A stretch of DNA of 64,000 bases from assembly GCA_003600225.1 (NCBI GenBank), contig QZFT01000024.1, positions 1 to 64,000 of the forward strand. The letters are read 5' to 3'. The translations under genes and the position numbers were made by a program. This DNA is from Pseudonocardiaceae bacterium YIM PH 21723 (GTDB lineage Bacteria; Actinomycetota; Actinomycetes; Mycobacteriales; Pseudonocardiaceae). Positions 34,036-42,275 of this stretch are shown in pieces; the stretch's first letter is position 1; each line of letters starts with the position of its first letter. A model generated the notes under the pieces. That model ran no database searches, was not told the DNA's origin, and worked only from the letters and a program-made list of their open reading frames with translations.

Positions 34036-35387
34036 GCCTGCCTCCGCTCGTCCTGCACGGCGGCGGACCTGGCGGCCAGCGAGGCACGCATGTGCCGCAC
34101 CGAACGCAGCGCCGCGATACGCGGAGTGGTAGCGGGAATGCGTGGCAGCGGGCCGGTGACCTGCTCCTGCCGGTGCGCGACCGGCTCGGAGCTGGGGGCC
34201 AGGGGCAGCGTGGCCAGTTCAGCCAACAGGATCTCACCTTGTCCGTGGATGTTGCCGACCGTGGCCAGCGACGCGGCTCCCTGGTCGTCGGTGGCGCCAC
34301 CGACGGCGGAGAGCACCTTGTCGAGCAGTTCCTGCGGTTCCAGCCGGCCGCCGAGGTCGACGATCCGGCCCCGATAGCCGTCCGGGATGGTCGAGCGGGC
34401 GCTGCGGGTGGGCTCGCCGATCAGGATCACCTGCTCCGGATCGATCGCGCCGACGAGTTCGCCCATCTGCCCGTTGCGTTCCACCCGGTCCGGGCGGCAG
34501 TTGATCACCAGGTGCAGTGGGCGGCCGAGCCTGCCCTGCGCGGTCAGCTGATCGAGGTTCATCTTGGTCGACTCGGGGTCGTTGGCGGCGAAGATGTTCG
34601 CCACGTGCAGCCGTGCCCGGCCCGCGCCGTAGGTGGTCACGTTGAGCACGCCGGGATCCGGCGGGGCGTCCCACATGCCCCGCATCGCGTCCTCCCGGGA
34701 GATCCCGAGCAGCTCGGCGGTGGCCAGCGCGATGGCCACGTTCTCCTTGAAGGTGATCCAGGAGAACCCGGCCATCTCCTCGTCGGTGATCGCCTCCGGG
34801 TCCACCGCGATCAGCTTGCAGTCCCGCTTGCGCGCCTCCTGTCGCAGCACGTGCAGGTACTCCACCTCGGCGGTGATGCAGATGCCGCCGACGGGCATGG
34901 ACCGGCTCAGCGAGCGCGCCACGTCCTCCAGCGTCGGGCCCATCTCGGCGAGGTGGTCCTCGCGGACGTTGCACAGGATGCCGATGGTCGACTGGATCAG
35001 CTTCTCCTGGTTGAGCTCCTGCAGATCGGGCATCACCGCCATGCACTCGATCACCAGCACGTCGGGCTGGTAGGCGGCGGCGCGGCGCACGATGCCGATC
35101 TGCTCGACCACGTTGGCGATGCCGAACTTGCGGTACACCGGTTCCTCGGTGGCATCCGGGTGGATGAACCGGGCCGCGGTGCCGGTGGTCTTGGCGACGG
35201 TGACCAGTTCACCGCCGCGCAGCGCACCCGCGGTCAGCCGGGTGATGGAGCTCTTGCCGCGGATCCCGTTGACCAGCACCCGGTTCGGGATGGAGTGCAG
35301 GTGCTTGTAGTGCTGGCGTTGTTCCTGGATCGCGCCGATCAGCAGGGCGAGGCAGCTGAGGGCGAAGATGACGAACAGGTAGATCAT
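34032..35387 (-). CDS. pgsB: Poly-gamma-glutamate synthase ligase subunit PgsB/CapB
   Basis: The 451-aa product is the ATP-dependent amide ligase of poly-gamma-glutamate synthesis, related to Mur ligases. It has an N-terminal helix (IYLFVIFALSCLALLIGAI), then SIPNRVLVNGIRGKSSITRLTAGALR with the phosphate-binding GIRGKSS near residues 41-47, VLVIECMAVMPDLQELN, and ILCNVREDHLAEMG. This fits CapB over the whole length, with a C-terminal extension of about 55 residues (Pro/Arg-rich) that is not typical. It lies 4 bp after the tandem HAMP gene and overlaps pgsC by 4 bp. The monomer is presumably glutamate, not proven. Confidence 0.88.
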   Translation of the reverse strand: MIYLFVIFALSCLALLIGAIQEQRQHYKHLHSIPNRVLVNGIRGKSSITRLTAGALRGGELVTVAKTTGTAARFIHPDATEEPVYRKFGIANVVEQIGIVRRAAAYQPDVLVIECMAVMPDLQELNQEKLIQSTIGILCNVREDHLAEMGPTLEDVARSLSRSMPVGGICITAEVEYLHVLRQEARKRDCKLIAVDPEAITDEEMAGFSWITFKENVAIALATAELLGISREDAMRGMWDAPPDPGVLNVTTYGAGRARLHVANIFAANDPESTKMNLDQLTAQGRLGRPLHLVINCRPDRVERNGQMGELVGAIDPEQVILIGEPTRSARSTIPDGYRGRIVDLGGRLEPQELLDKVLSAVGGATDDQGAASLATVGNIHGQGEILLAELATLPLAPSSEPVAHRQEQVTGPLPRIPATTPRIAALRSVRHMRASLAARSAAVQDERRQA

Positions 35388-35391
35388 CCGA

Positions 35392-37536
35392 TCACGCCCT
35401 GGGGATGAGCGAGAGGGACGGGCGATCCGGGGCGACCGGGCCCTTCTTGGCGGCCTGCCTGCTGATCTCCAGGCAGCGGGCGATGGTGCCGACCTCGTCC
35501 TGCCGCTGCGGGTAGATCACCGTCTCCAGGTCGCCGCGGTCCAGTTCGGCCGCCATGTCCGCGACCCGGCGCAGTGGCCTGATCAGCATGAAGTAGTGCC
35601 AGCCGAACATCAGCGCGGACAGCAGCGCGCCGACCACGGCGATCACCCTCGCGTGCTGGGCGACGTCGTTGCCGGTCAGCCGCAGATCGCTGATGGGCTG
35701 CTCGGACACCAGGGTCCACTTCAGCCCGCTGACCGAGGCCGATCCGGTCAGCGCGGCGGCCGCGACGATCTTGCGCTGGGTGCCGACCTGCTGCACTCCG
35801 GAGACGGTCTGGCCCTTCCGCGAGGACTGGACCGAGGAGACCAGGCCGGGCTCCTGGATCTGGTCGAACGCCAGGAAGCCCTCGGTGTCGGCGATGGTGC
35901 GCATACCCGAGTCAACGAGCACGGCATGCCCACCGGCACGCTTGAGCATGGTGGTCAGGTGATCGACGTCGAACTCGGCGACCGCGCTGAACTTGCCGCC
36001 GGGGAAGGGGGAGTAGCTGTAGATCACCGGCAGCCTGCCGCTGGTGTTGCCCTGGCTGATGCCCTCCCCCTTGGGCAGTGGCGCCAGCGGCCGCAGGGGA
36101 TCGCGGCCGGATCCGGCGACCGGCTTACCGGCGGCGTCCACGATGTAGAGGCTGCGGTAGCGGGTCTGATCCTTGATCATGCTGTCCAGCAGGCCCTGCA
36201 GTTCCTGCGGGTTGCGGTTGCCGTACACGGTGGTCAGCGCCTTCACGTCGGACAGGCCCTCGGCCATGCTGCGGCGCACCGCGTCGGCCAGCGTGCTGGC
36301 CTCGTGCTTGCTGCTGCCCACCAGCACACTCGGCACCGGCGCGTTGTTCATCCCGAACAACAGCAGGGTGCCCGCGGACCAGGCCAGCAGCAGACCGGTG
36401 ACCGCGCCGACCGCCACCAGGACCGGGGATCGCTTACCCGGCGCCGAGATCACCGGCCGGGTGAGCAACAGCCCGGCCCGGATCCGCTCCAGCGTGGTGG
36501 CGATGGTGCTGGCCTCCTGCGTGGTGTGTGGACGCACCGGGTCGTCCAGGTGCCCGTCGGCGATGTTCAGCGCGTCGGCCCGCAGCGCCTTGATCGGCAG
36601 CACCAGGGTCTGCCGGACGATCACGAACCCGGCCAGGGTGATCAGCCACAGCGCGGCCGCCGGGATCAGGCCGTCCCAGTTGGTGGGCACGATGACCGTG
36701 GGGGCGCGCACGATGGAGATCAGTGAGATGCCCAGCCGGCCGGCCAGTCCGTCCACCTGGATCGGCTCGTAGCTGGCCAGGTACTCCTGGCCGTCGGCGG
36801 TGCGCTGGCCGTCGAGCGTGCCGTGCTCCCCGCGCGAGGAGGCCTTGGTCGCCAGGTCCAGGAGATTGCTGGCCTGGGCGGACTGGTCCAGCGGCTGACC
36901 GGTGGTGGTCAGCACCTGGCCCACGTTGTCCACCAGCAGCAGCGTCCGGTTGACCTCGGGTTCCTGCTTGAGCTCCGGGTTGCGCACCGGCGCGTACGCC
37001 AGCAGCAGGTAACCCTGATCCGCCTTGCCGGCCACCGGAATCGCGACCAGCAGCTTGGGCGCCGAGCTCTTGTTGACCACCGGGTAGACGGTGGGCTGCT
37101 TGGGCAGCACCGGGATCGCGGTCATCGGGATCTGCTCGCCGCGGGCCGTCACCTGCTTGCCGTTGGCCGAGTCCAGCAGCGCCAGGTTCTTCCACTTCGG
37201 GTAGCCCTTGGCCAGGTCGTCCAGCACCTGCCCGGGGTCGCGGTCGTGGCTGAGATCCATGACCTTGGCCCCGGTGCGCAGATCGGCGATGTCGGCGGTG
37301 ATCGACAGGGACATCGCCTTGGCCAGGGAGGTGATCACCCGCTCTTGGGAGTCCTTGAGGGCATCCGGGTCCCGGCCGCCGGTCAGCACGGTCAGGTAGA
37401 TCGCCGAGAAACCCGCGAGCAGCACGAACAGCAGGCTGCAGACCGCCAGGGGAGTCCCGATTCCGGAGGGGAACCCGGATTCAGGGAGCTGGGCTGCCAG
37501 CCGCGTACCGCGAGTGCTTCGCCTACTTCTTCCCAC
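35392..37536 (-). CDS. Tandem sensor-like membrane protein, two TM-outer-TM-HAMP units, no output domain
   Basis: The 714-aa product is built of two successive modules. Module 1: helix about 29-52, outer domain 53-291, helix 292-310, HAMP-like 311-360 (LVLPIKALRADALNIADGHLDDPV). Module 2: helix 371-396, outer domain 397-629, helix 630-653, HAMP 654-697 (IRPLRRVADMAAELDRGDLETV, then DEVGTIARCLE). Outer domains look Cache-like (YLLLAYAPV, YRSLYIVDAAGKPVAGSG). There is no kinase, cyclase or methyl-accepting domain after either HAMP. It heads the pgs-like operon and may sense or gate the polymer machinery; this is inference. GTG 37536 (or TTG 37539) follows GGAGA. Confidence 0.75.
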   Translation of the reverse strand: MGRSRRSTRGTRLAAQLPESGFPSGIGTPLAVCSLLFVLLAGFSAIYLTVLTGGRDPDALKDSQERVITSLAKAMSLSITADIADLRTGAKVMDLSHDRDPGQVLDDLAKGYPKWKNLALLDSANGKQVTARGEQIPMTAIPVLPKQPTVYPVVNKSSAPKLLVAIPVAGKADQGYLLLAYAPVRNPELKQEPEVNRTLLLVDNVGQVLTTTGQPLDQSAQASNLLDLATKASSRGEHGTLDGQRTADGQEYLASYEPIQVDGLAGRLGISLISIVRAPTVIVPTNWDGLIPAAALWLITLAGFVIVRQTLVLPIKALRADALNIADGHLDDPVRPHTTQEASTIATTLERIRAGLLLTRPVISAPGKRSPVLVAVGAVTGLLLAWSAGTLLLFGMNNAPVPSVLVGSSKHEASTLADAVRRSMAEGLSDVKALTTVYGNRNPQELQGLLDSMIKDQTRYRSLYIVDAAGKPVAGSGRDPLRPLAPLPKGEGISQGNTSGRLPVIYSYSPFPGGKFSAVAEFDVDHLTTMLKRAGGHAVLVDSGMRTIADTEGFLAFDQIQEPGLVSSVQSSRKGQTVSGVQQVGTQRKIVAAAALTGSASVSGLKWTLVSEQPISDLRLTGNDVAQHARVIAVVGALLSALMFGWHYFMLIRPLRRVADMAAELDRGDLETVIYPQRQDEVGTIARCLEISRQAAKKGPVAPDRPSLSLIPRA

Positions 37537-37757
37537 CAATGTCTCCGTAGGCGTGGCGCCGGGACGGTGCAGGCGTCCTGGGCGGCCACTTTCGGTTCTA
37601 AAGTCGTGCGCGAGCCCCGTACAGAGATCGCCTTATTACGAGTAACCCTAACGGGGGATAGAGTGAACAGCCTAGGCCAGTCTGGTCGCTTCGGATAGAA
37701 ATACGGACGGGCGGTAGGCTGCAGATGCGTCCAAATGGGTGTAGATAGGATTGCTAT

Positions 37758-38753
37758 ATGACGCCGATGGATTCGGTGAGTAATCAATCGGACTTGCCAT
37801 CCTCGACCCCCGGACCGCCTCGTCGCCGCCCGTGGATCCCGATCACGGTGACCGCCTTGGTCGCCGTGGCCGCGATCATCGCTCTGGTGATCTTCGCTTC
37901 GGACTCCGGTAGGGACAACGAACGGACGCCGGGCGGGCTACGTCCGCCCCACGGAGAGCTGGATCTCGCGCAGTTCCTGTCCGACTATGCCGGCGAGCTG
38001 TCCTCCGACGCCCGGTACAAACAACCCACCGCCGGCCAGCGCGCCGAGGTCATCGAACTGCTGCGCGGGCTGACCCCCGCCAGCCGCGGCACGCTCACCG
38101 GACGGGCGCAGGAGCTGGGACTCACCCTCAGTGAAGGCGCGGACATGGTGACCGGCAGGCGCTTCGTGATGGCCGCCAGCACGCCCGGCGACGCCCGAGC
38201 CTGGGGCGTGTTCCTGATCGACACCGGCGCGCCGCGGAGCAACATCGTCGTCGAGGTCCCGCACCCCAACTTCGACATGCACACCGAACTGCTCGGGCTC
38301 GACCTGTACCGCAAGGCCCCCGGATCGGTGCTGATCATGGCCGGTGCGCACCGCAAAGCCTCGAACGGCAAAGCGGACGTCGCCCACCAGGCGGAATCGA
38401 TGTTCCACTCCGCGGTCCAATTGTTCGCCGAGGGTGGCCGCACCGAGATCCAGGTGCACGGCTTCGACGACGACAACATGCCCACGACCGACGTGGTGCT
38501 CTCCCCGGGCAGCGCCGACGCGGGCGAGGTGATCACCCGCGCCGGGCGCGAGCTGGAACGGCAGGAGTTCGCCGTCTGCCGGGCGTGGGAGGACAACTGC
38601 GGCAAACTGGAGGGCACCACCAACGTGCAGGGCAAGGCCGCCCGGGAGGCGGGCCGCCAGTTCCTGCACGTGGAGACCAGCAGGGCCATCCGCGACAGCG
38701 ATCAGCTGGTCGACAAGGTCGCCGCGGCTTTGGCGGCTGCTGTCTCCCGTTAG
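37758..38753 (+). CDS. Membrane-anchored putative zinc hydrolase, divergent to the pgs-like operon
   Basis: The 331-aa product has one membrane helix (about residues 28-48) and a large outer domain. Candidate active-site clusters are VEVPHPNFDMHTELLG (His169, Asp173, His175, Glu177), IQVHGF (His234) and FLHVETSRAIR (His304, Glu306), spaced like those of zinc-dependent amidases or the phage-type gamma-PGA hydrolases. Family assignment is not certain. It is divergent from the tandem HAMP gene across 220 bp, so a shared promoter region and a job in polymer turnover are plausible. ATG at 37758. No ribosome site stands out. Confidence 0.7.
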   Translation: MTPMDSVSNQSDLPSSTPGPPRRRPWIPITVTALVAVAAIIALVIFASDSGRDNERTPGGLRPPHGELDLAQFLSDYAGELSSDARYKQPTAGQRAEVIELLRGLTPASRGTLTGRAQELGLTLSEGADMVTGRRFVMAASTPGDARAWGVFLIDTGAPRSNIVVEVPHPNFDMHTELLGLDLYRKAPGSVLIMAGAHRKASNGKADVAHQAESMFHSAVQLFAEGGRTEIQVHGFDDDNMPTTDVVLSPGSADAGEVITRAGRELERQEFAVCRAWEDNCGKLEGTTNVQGKAAREAGRQFLHVETSRAIRDSDQLVDKVAAALAAAVSR

Positions 38754-38767
38754 GTGGTATGGGTTGG

Positions 38768-38860
38768 GTCTGGTGGTTGGGGACAGCGGCTTTGGAGGGG
38801 GAGTCAGGCGGGTGGGGGCGTCTTTCCTGCCTGGCTGTCTGGTCGGGCACGCCTGTCTGG
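38768..38860 (-). repeat. MITE-like repeat R2 (inverted)
   Basis: Read on the minus strand it gives CCAGACAGGCGTGCCC, then GGCAGGAAAGACGCCCCC, then CCCTCCAAAGCCGC and ends ACCACCAGAC, matching R1, R3 and R4. It lies just after the putative hydrolase gene, with no gene in it. Confidence 0.65.
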
Positions 38861-38953
38861 TGGGGCTGGGCCGCTGCGCGGGGCTGGGTTGGTTGCTGGC
38901 GCTGGGCGGGGCTGCGGTGTGAGCTCGGCGTGAGCTGTGGGATGGTGTTTGGC

Positions 38954-39000
38954 CTGAACGTTGCTTTCACTAAGTTAAACCACCTGAAAGCCACGTTCAG
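38954..39000. terminator. Inverted repeat with 16-nt arms, one mismatch
   Basis: CTGAACGTTGCTTTCA (38954-38969) opposes TGAAAGCCACGTTCAG (38985-39000) with one mismatch and a 15-nt loop. This sequence type is familiar as a dispersed actinomycete intergenic hairpin. It lies between R2 and palindrome copy 4 in a 461-bp gene-free gap; nothing else is seen in that gap apart from these three elements. Confidence 0.5.
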
Positions 39001-39150
39001 CATGATCAACTAAGGCGACACGGTGCAGAAATCTAGCGACACGCCGTGGTTCCCATGATGTGGACGTCCTTTGTGGACGGATACAGTGGACAGTGCCTTT
39101 CGGCAACCAGTCGACCCGGCTCGGCCGTGTCCCGCTAGCCCCGCTGCCGG

Positions 39151-39203
39151 CGAAGTTGACGAGGTTCGCCGCTCCTACCTCACCGCGAACCTCGTCAACT
39201 TCG
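39151..39203. repeat. Palindromic repeat PAL copy 4, divergent loop
   Basis: CGAAGTTGACGAGGTTCG (39151-39168) and CGAACCTCGTCAACTTCG (39186-39203) form a perfect 18-bp stem, but the loop is CCGCTCCTACCTCACCG-like and not the shared GCGAGGAACGAGC. It lies 12 bp from the stop of the lipid-kinase fusion gene on the minus strand. Confidence 0.88.
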
Positions 39204-39214
39204 GAGAATGGTTT

Positions 39215-40723
39215 TCAGGGAGTTTCGCGCTCGCGGTAGACGAGCAGCCGGTTGTTGATCACGCCGAACTCGAAGCGGTGCCCAGGCGGACCCAGCTCCC
39301 CGTCGGTGGCCAGCGTGACCGGTGAGCCGTCCACCTGCACGGTCATCCTGGTCACCGACCGCTGCACGTAGACCCGGCTGCGGTGCAACGCGCCCAGCAG
39401 CGCGGCCACCGTCAGCCGTAGCCGGGAGAACCGCACATCGGCGCGCGCGTACCGGATGTCCAGCACATCGCTGTCCAGGCTCGGCCGCCACGACGGCGCG
39501 AAGCCGACCGGCACGTACTCGCCGTTGCCCGCGAACAACACCCACGCCTTGACCGGCTCACCGTCGATCCGCAGCCGCAACGGTTCGGCATTGGCCAGCA
39601 CCACGAACAACGCCGCGACCATGGCCGGCCACTTGCCGTACCGGCCCTGCCACTTCTCGCGCAGCCGCACCATGTCCGGGTAGCCGCCGATGCTCGCCGT
39701 GTTCACGAACCAGCGGGGCCAGGAACCATCCACCGAGATCGACCCCAGATCCACCGACACCGCGCTGCCGTCCTCGGTCGCCCTGGCGATCGAGCCCAGC
39801 TCGTCGACACCGACGTCCCGGGCGAAGTGGTTCAACGTGCCCGCCGGCACCAGGACCAGCGGCAATCCCACGCTCACCGCCAGCGAGGCCACCGCGGCGA
39901 CCGTGCCGTCGCCGCCGGCCACGCCCAGCGCGATCGTGTCGGAGCCGATCGCCTCGCGCAGCGTGTCCTCGGCCGGCCGGTCCGGCTCGGTGCGCACGAT
40001 GACCGCCTTCGGCCAGGCCTGCGAGATCGCCTCGACCGGGTCGAAGTTGGCGTCCCCGGAAGCCGGGTTCACCAGGAACGTCAGCCCCTGCCCGCCCGGC
40101 AGCGCGGGCGCGTCGGACTCGTGGCGCGCGTGGGCCTGCTCCGAGGTGCGCACCGGCCACCACCGCTGGGTGGCCAGGCCGGCGCCGACGCCGATCGCGG
40201 AGCCCGCGACCACGTCCGAGGGCCAGTGCACGCCGGTGTGCATCCGGGAGTACGCCACGCCGGCGGCCAGCGGGGCCAGCAGGGCGCCCACGACCGGGTC
40301 CTCCAGTGCCACGGCCGTGGTGAACGCGGCCGCGGAGGCGGAGTGCCCGGAGGGGAACGAGGAGGAGGTCGGCACCTTGTTGAGCCGTCGGTGCACCGGG
40401 AGCAGTTCCGCGGCCGGCCGGCGCCGGGGGAACAGGGGTTTGCCGATGAGGTTCGCGGACGCACTCGCCCCGGCGATAGCCGCGATCCCACGCAGGGCCG
40501 CACGCCGGGTCCGGCCCTTGCGTACCGCGAGTATCGCCGCGATGACGAACCACAGCGCACTGTGGTTCGCGGCCATGGTGAGTCGCCGGATCACCCGGTC
40601 AGCGCGACTTTTCGGTAGAGCGGCCGATTTGGCCATCCACGCCTTGTCATGCCTGCCGACCCTCTTGAACGCCGCTATGAACTGGGAGAACACTCCGATG
40701 ACGCTAACGTCTCGATGCGACAC
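39215..40723 (-). CDS. PAP2 phosphatase-diacylglycerol kinase fusion protein
   Basis: The 502-aa product joins an N-terminal PAP2 membrane phosphatase (KPLFPRRRPA, PSGHSASAAAFTTAVALEDP and SRMHTGVHWPSDVVAG carry the three signature blocks with the catalytic His) to a C-terminal lipid kinase of the DagK/YegS kind (LTFLVNPASG, GVAGGDGTVAAVASLAV, VPAGTLNHFARDVGV). It could dephosphorylate a phosphatidate and rephosphorylate diacylglycerol, or act on polyprenol lipids; direction is not known. GTG 40723 has GGGGAG 10 nt upstream. Divergent to pafA across 62 bp. Confidence 0.88.
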   Translation of the reverse strand: MSHRDVSVIGVFSQFIAAFKRVGRHDKAWMAKSAALPKSRADRVIRRLTMAANHSALWFVIAAILAVRKGRTRRAALRGIAAIAGASASANLIGKPLFPRRRPAAELLPVHRRLNKVPTSSSFPSGHSASAAAFTTAVALEDPVVGALLAPLAAGVAYSRMHTGVHWPSDVVAGSAIGVGAGLATQRWWPVRTSEQAHARHESDAPALPGGQGLTFLVNPASGDANFDPVEAISQAWPKAVIVRTEPDRPAEDTLREAIGSDTIALGVAGGDGTVAAVASLAVSVGLPLVLVPAGTLNHFARDVGVDELGSIARATEDGSAVSVDLGSISVDGSWPRWFVNTASIGGYPDMVRLREKWQGRYGKWPAMVAALFVVLANAEPLRLRIDGEPVKAWVLFAGNGEYVPVGFAPSWRPSLDSDVLDIRYARADVRFSRLRLTVAALLGALHRSRVYVQRSVTRMTVQVDGSPVTLATDGELGPPGHRFEFGVINNRLLVYRERETP

Positions 40724-40785
40724 GCGCGAATGGCTCCCCGATTGCAGCACATCAAAAATGGTCGATAAGGGCCTAATGTGGACTT

Positions 40786-42144
40786 ATGCAGCGGCGGATC
40801 TTTGGCATCGAAACTGAGTTCGGGGTCACGTGCACCTTCCACGGGCAGCGTCGGCTGAGCCCTGACGAGGTCGCGCGGTACCTGTTCCGTCGAGTGGTGT
40901 CCTGGGGCCGCTCGTCCAACGTGTTCCTGCGCAACGGCGCCCGGTTGTACCTGGACGTCGGCTCGCACCCGGAGTACGCGACGGCTGAGTGTGACGACCT
41001 GACGCAGCTCGTCACCCACGACAAGGCCGGTGAGCGGATCCTGGAGGATCTGCTGGTGGACGCCGAGCGCCGGCTGGCCGACGAGGGCATCGGCGGGGAC
41101 ATCTTCCTGTTCAAGAACAACACCGACTCGGCCGGCAACTCGTACGGCTGCCACGAGAACTACCTGGTGGCCCGGGCCGGCGAGTTCTCCCGGATCGCCG
41201 ACGTGCTGCTGCCCTTCCTGGTCACCCGGCAGCTGATCTGCGGTGCGGGCAAGGTCCTGCAGACCCCGCGCGGCGCCGTCTACTGCCTGTCCCAGCGCGC
41301 GGAGCACATCTGGGAGGGCGTCTCCAGCGCCACCACCCGCTCCCGGCCGATCATCAACACCCGTGACGAGCCGCACGCCGACGCCGAGCGGTACCGGCGC
41401 CTGCACGTGATCGTCGGCGACTCGAACATGTCCGAGGTGACCACGCTGCTGAAGGTCGGCAGCGCGAACCTGGTCCTGGAGATGATCGAGGCCGGAGTGC
41501 AGTTCCGGGACTTCACCCTGGACAACCCGATCCGGGCCATCCGGGAGATCAGCCACGACCTCACCGGCCGCCGTCCGGTGCGCCTGGCCGGCGGCAAGGA
41601 GGCCTCCGCGCTGGACATCCAGCGGGAGTACTACGAGAAGGCCGTCGAGCACGTGGCGCAGCGCGACCCGGACCCGACCGCCCAGCGGGTGCTCGAGCTG
41701 TGGGGCCGCACGCTGGACGCCGTCGAGTCGGAGAACCTGTCGCTGATCGACAAGGACATCGACTGGGCCATCAAGCACCGGCTGATCGAGCGCTACCGGG
41801 GCAAGAACAACCTGGAGCTGTCCAGCCCGCGCATCGCCCAGCTGGATCTGGCCTACCACGACATCCGCCGCGGCCGGGGCATCTTCGACCTGCTGCAGCG
41901 CAAGGACCTGGTCACCCGGGTCACCGACGACGGCGAGATCGAGTCGGCCAAGGACCTGCCGCCGCAGACCACCAGGGCCAAGCTGCGCGGCGAGTTCATC
42001 GCCGCCGCCCAGGCCGCCGGCCGCGACTTCACCGTCGACTGGGTACACCTGAAGCTGAACGACCAGGCGCAGCGGACCGTGCTGTGCAAGGACCCGTTCC
42101 GCTCGGTCGACGAGCGGGTGGAACGCCTGATCGCCTCGCTGTAG
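40786..42144 (+). CDS. pafA: Pup-protein ligase PafA
   Basis: The 452-aa product joins the C-terminal Glu of deamidated Pup to substrate lysines with [19 protein letters not shown] (the catalytic Glu/metal region), [40 protein letters not shown] and [18 protein letters not shown] are diagnostic. It lacks the Dop-specific loop, so it is ligase not deamidase. ATG 40786. In contrast to the compact locus of many relatives, here pafA is 14 kb away from prcA and pafB begins 3.6 kb further on. A strong hairpin follows the stop. Confidence 0.97.
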   Translation: MQRRIFGIETEFGVTCTFHGQRRLSPDEVARYLFRRVVSWGRSSNVFLRNGARLYLDVGSHPEYATAECDDLTQLVTHDKAGERILEDLLVDAERRLADEGIGGDIFLFKNNTDSAGNSYGCHENYLVARAGEFSRIADVLLPFLVTRQLICGAGKVLQTPRGAVYCLSQRAEHIWEGVSSATTRSRPIINTRDEPHADAERYRRLHVIVGDSNMSEVTTLLKVGSANLVLEMIEAGVQFRDFTLDNPIRAIREISHDLTGRRPVRLAGGKEASALDIQREYYEKAVEHVAQRDPDPTAQRVLELWGRTLDAVESENLSLIDKDIDWAIKHRLIERYRGKNNLELSSPRIAQLDLAYHDIRRGRGIFDLLQRKDLVTRVTDDGEIESAKDLPPQTTRAKLRGEFIAAAQAAGRDFTVDWVHLKLNDQAQRTVLCKDPFRSVDERVERLIASL

Positions 42145-42155
42145 AAGCCACGACG

Positions 42156-42190
42156 GGTGCCCCCACTCACCTTGTGTGAGTGGGGGCACC
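42156..42190 (+). terminator. Intrinsic terminator of pafA
   Basis: GGTGCCCCCACTCAC (42156-42170) and GTGAGTGGGGGCACC (42176-42190) form a perfect 15-bp stem with loop CTTGT, followed by CTTTGTGT, 12 bp after the pafA stop. It separates pafA from the ATPase gene. Confidence 0.9.
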
Positions 42191-42227
42191 CTTTGTGTAT
42201 GACCTTTCGGTTAGTTTGCATAAGTAC

Positions 42228-42240
42228 AGTTATGATAACT
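42228..42240. promoter_or_regulatory. AGTTAT-g-ATAACT palindrome in an AT-rich promoter
   Basis: The 13-bp palindrome lies in an unusually AT-rich stretch (about 42195-42255) directly upstream of the ATPase gene, after the pafA terminator. It probably contains the gene's own promoter and operator. Confidence 0.45.
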
Positions 42241-42275
42241 TTGGTTATGTGAATCTGCCTGCGAAGCCGATGGCC

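Noticed and set aside
38585-39013. Plus-strand 142-aa frame after the putative hydrolase
   Set aside because: It overlaps the true gene in another frame and continues through repeat R2; Gly/Trp-rich composition suggests no coding.
42180-42275. N-terminal extension of the ATPase from GTG 42180
   Set aside because: This start lies inside the pafA terminator stem and the extra residues have no family match; ATG 42270/42276 is better.
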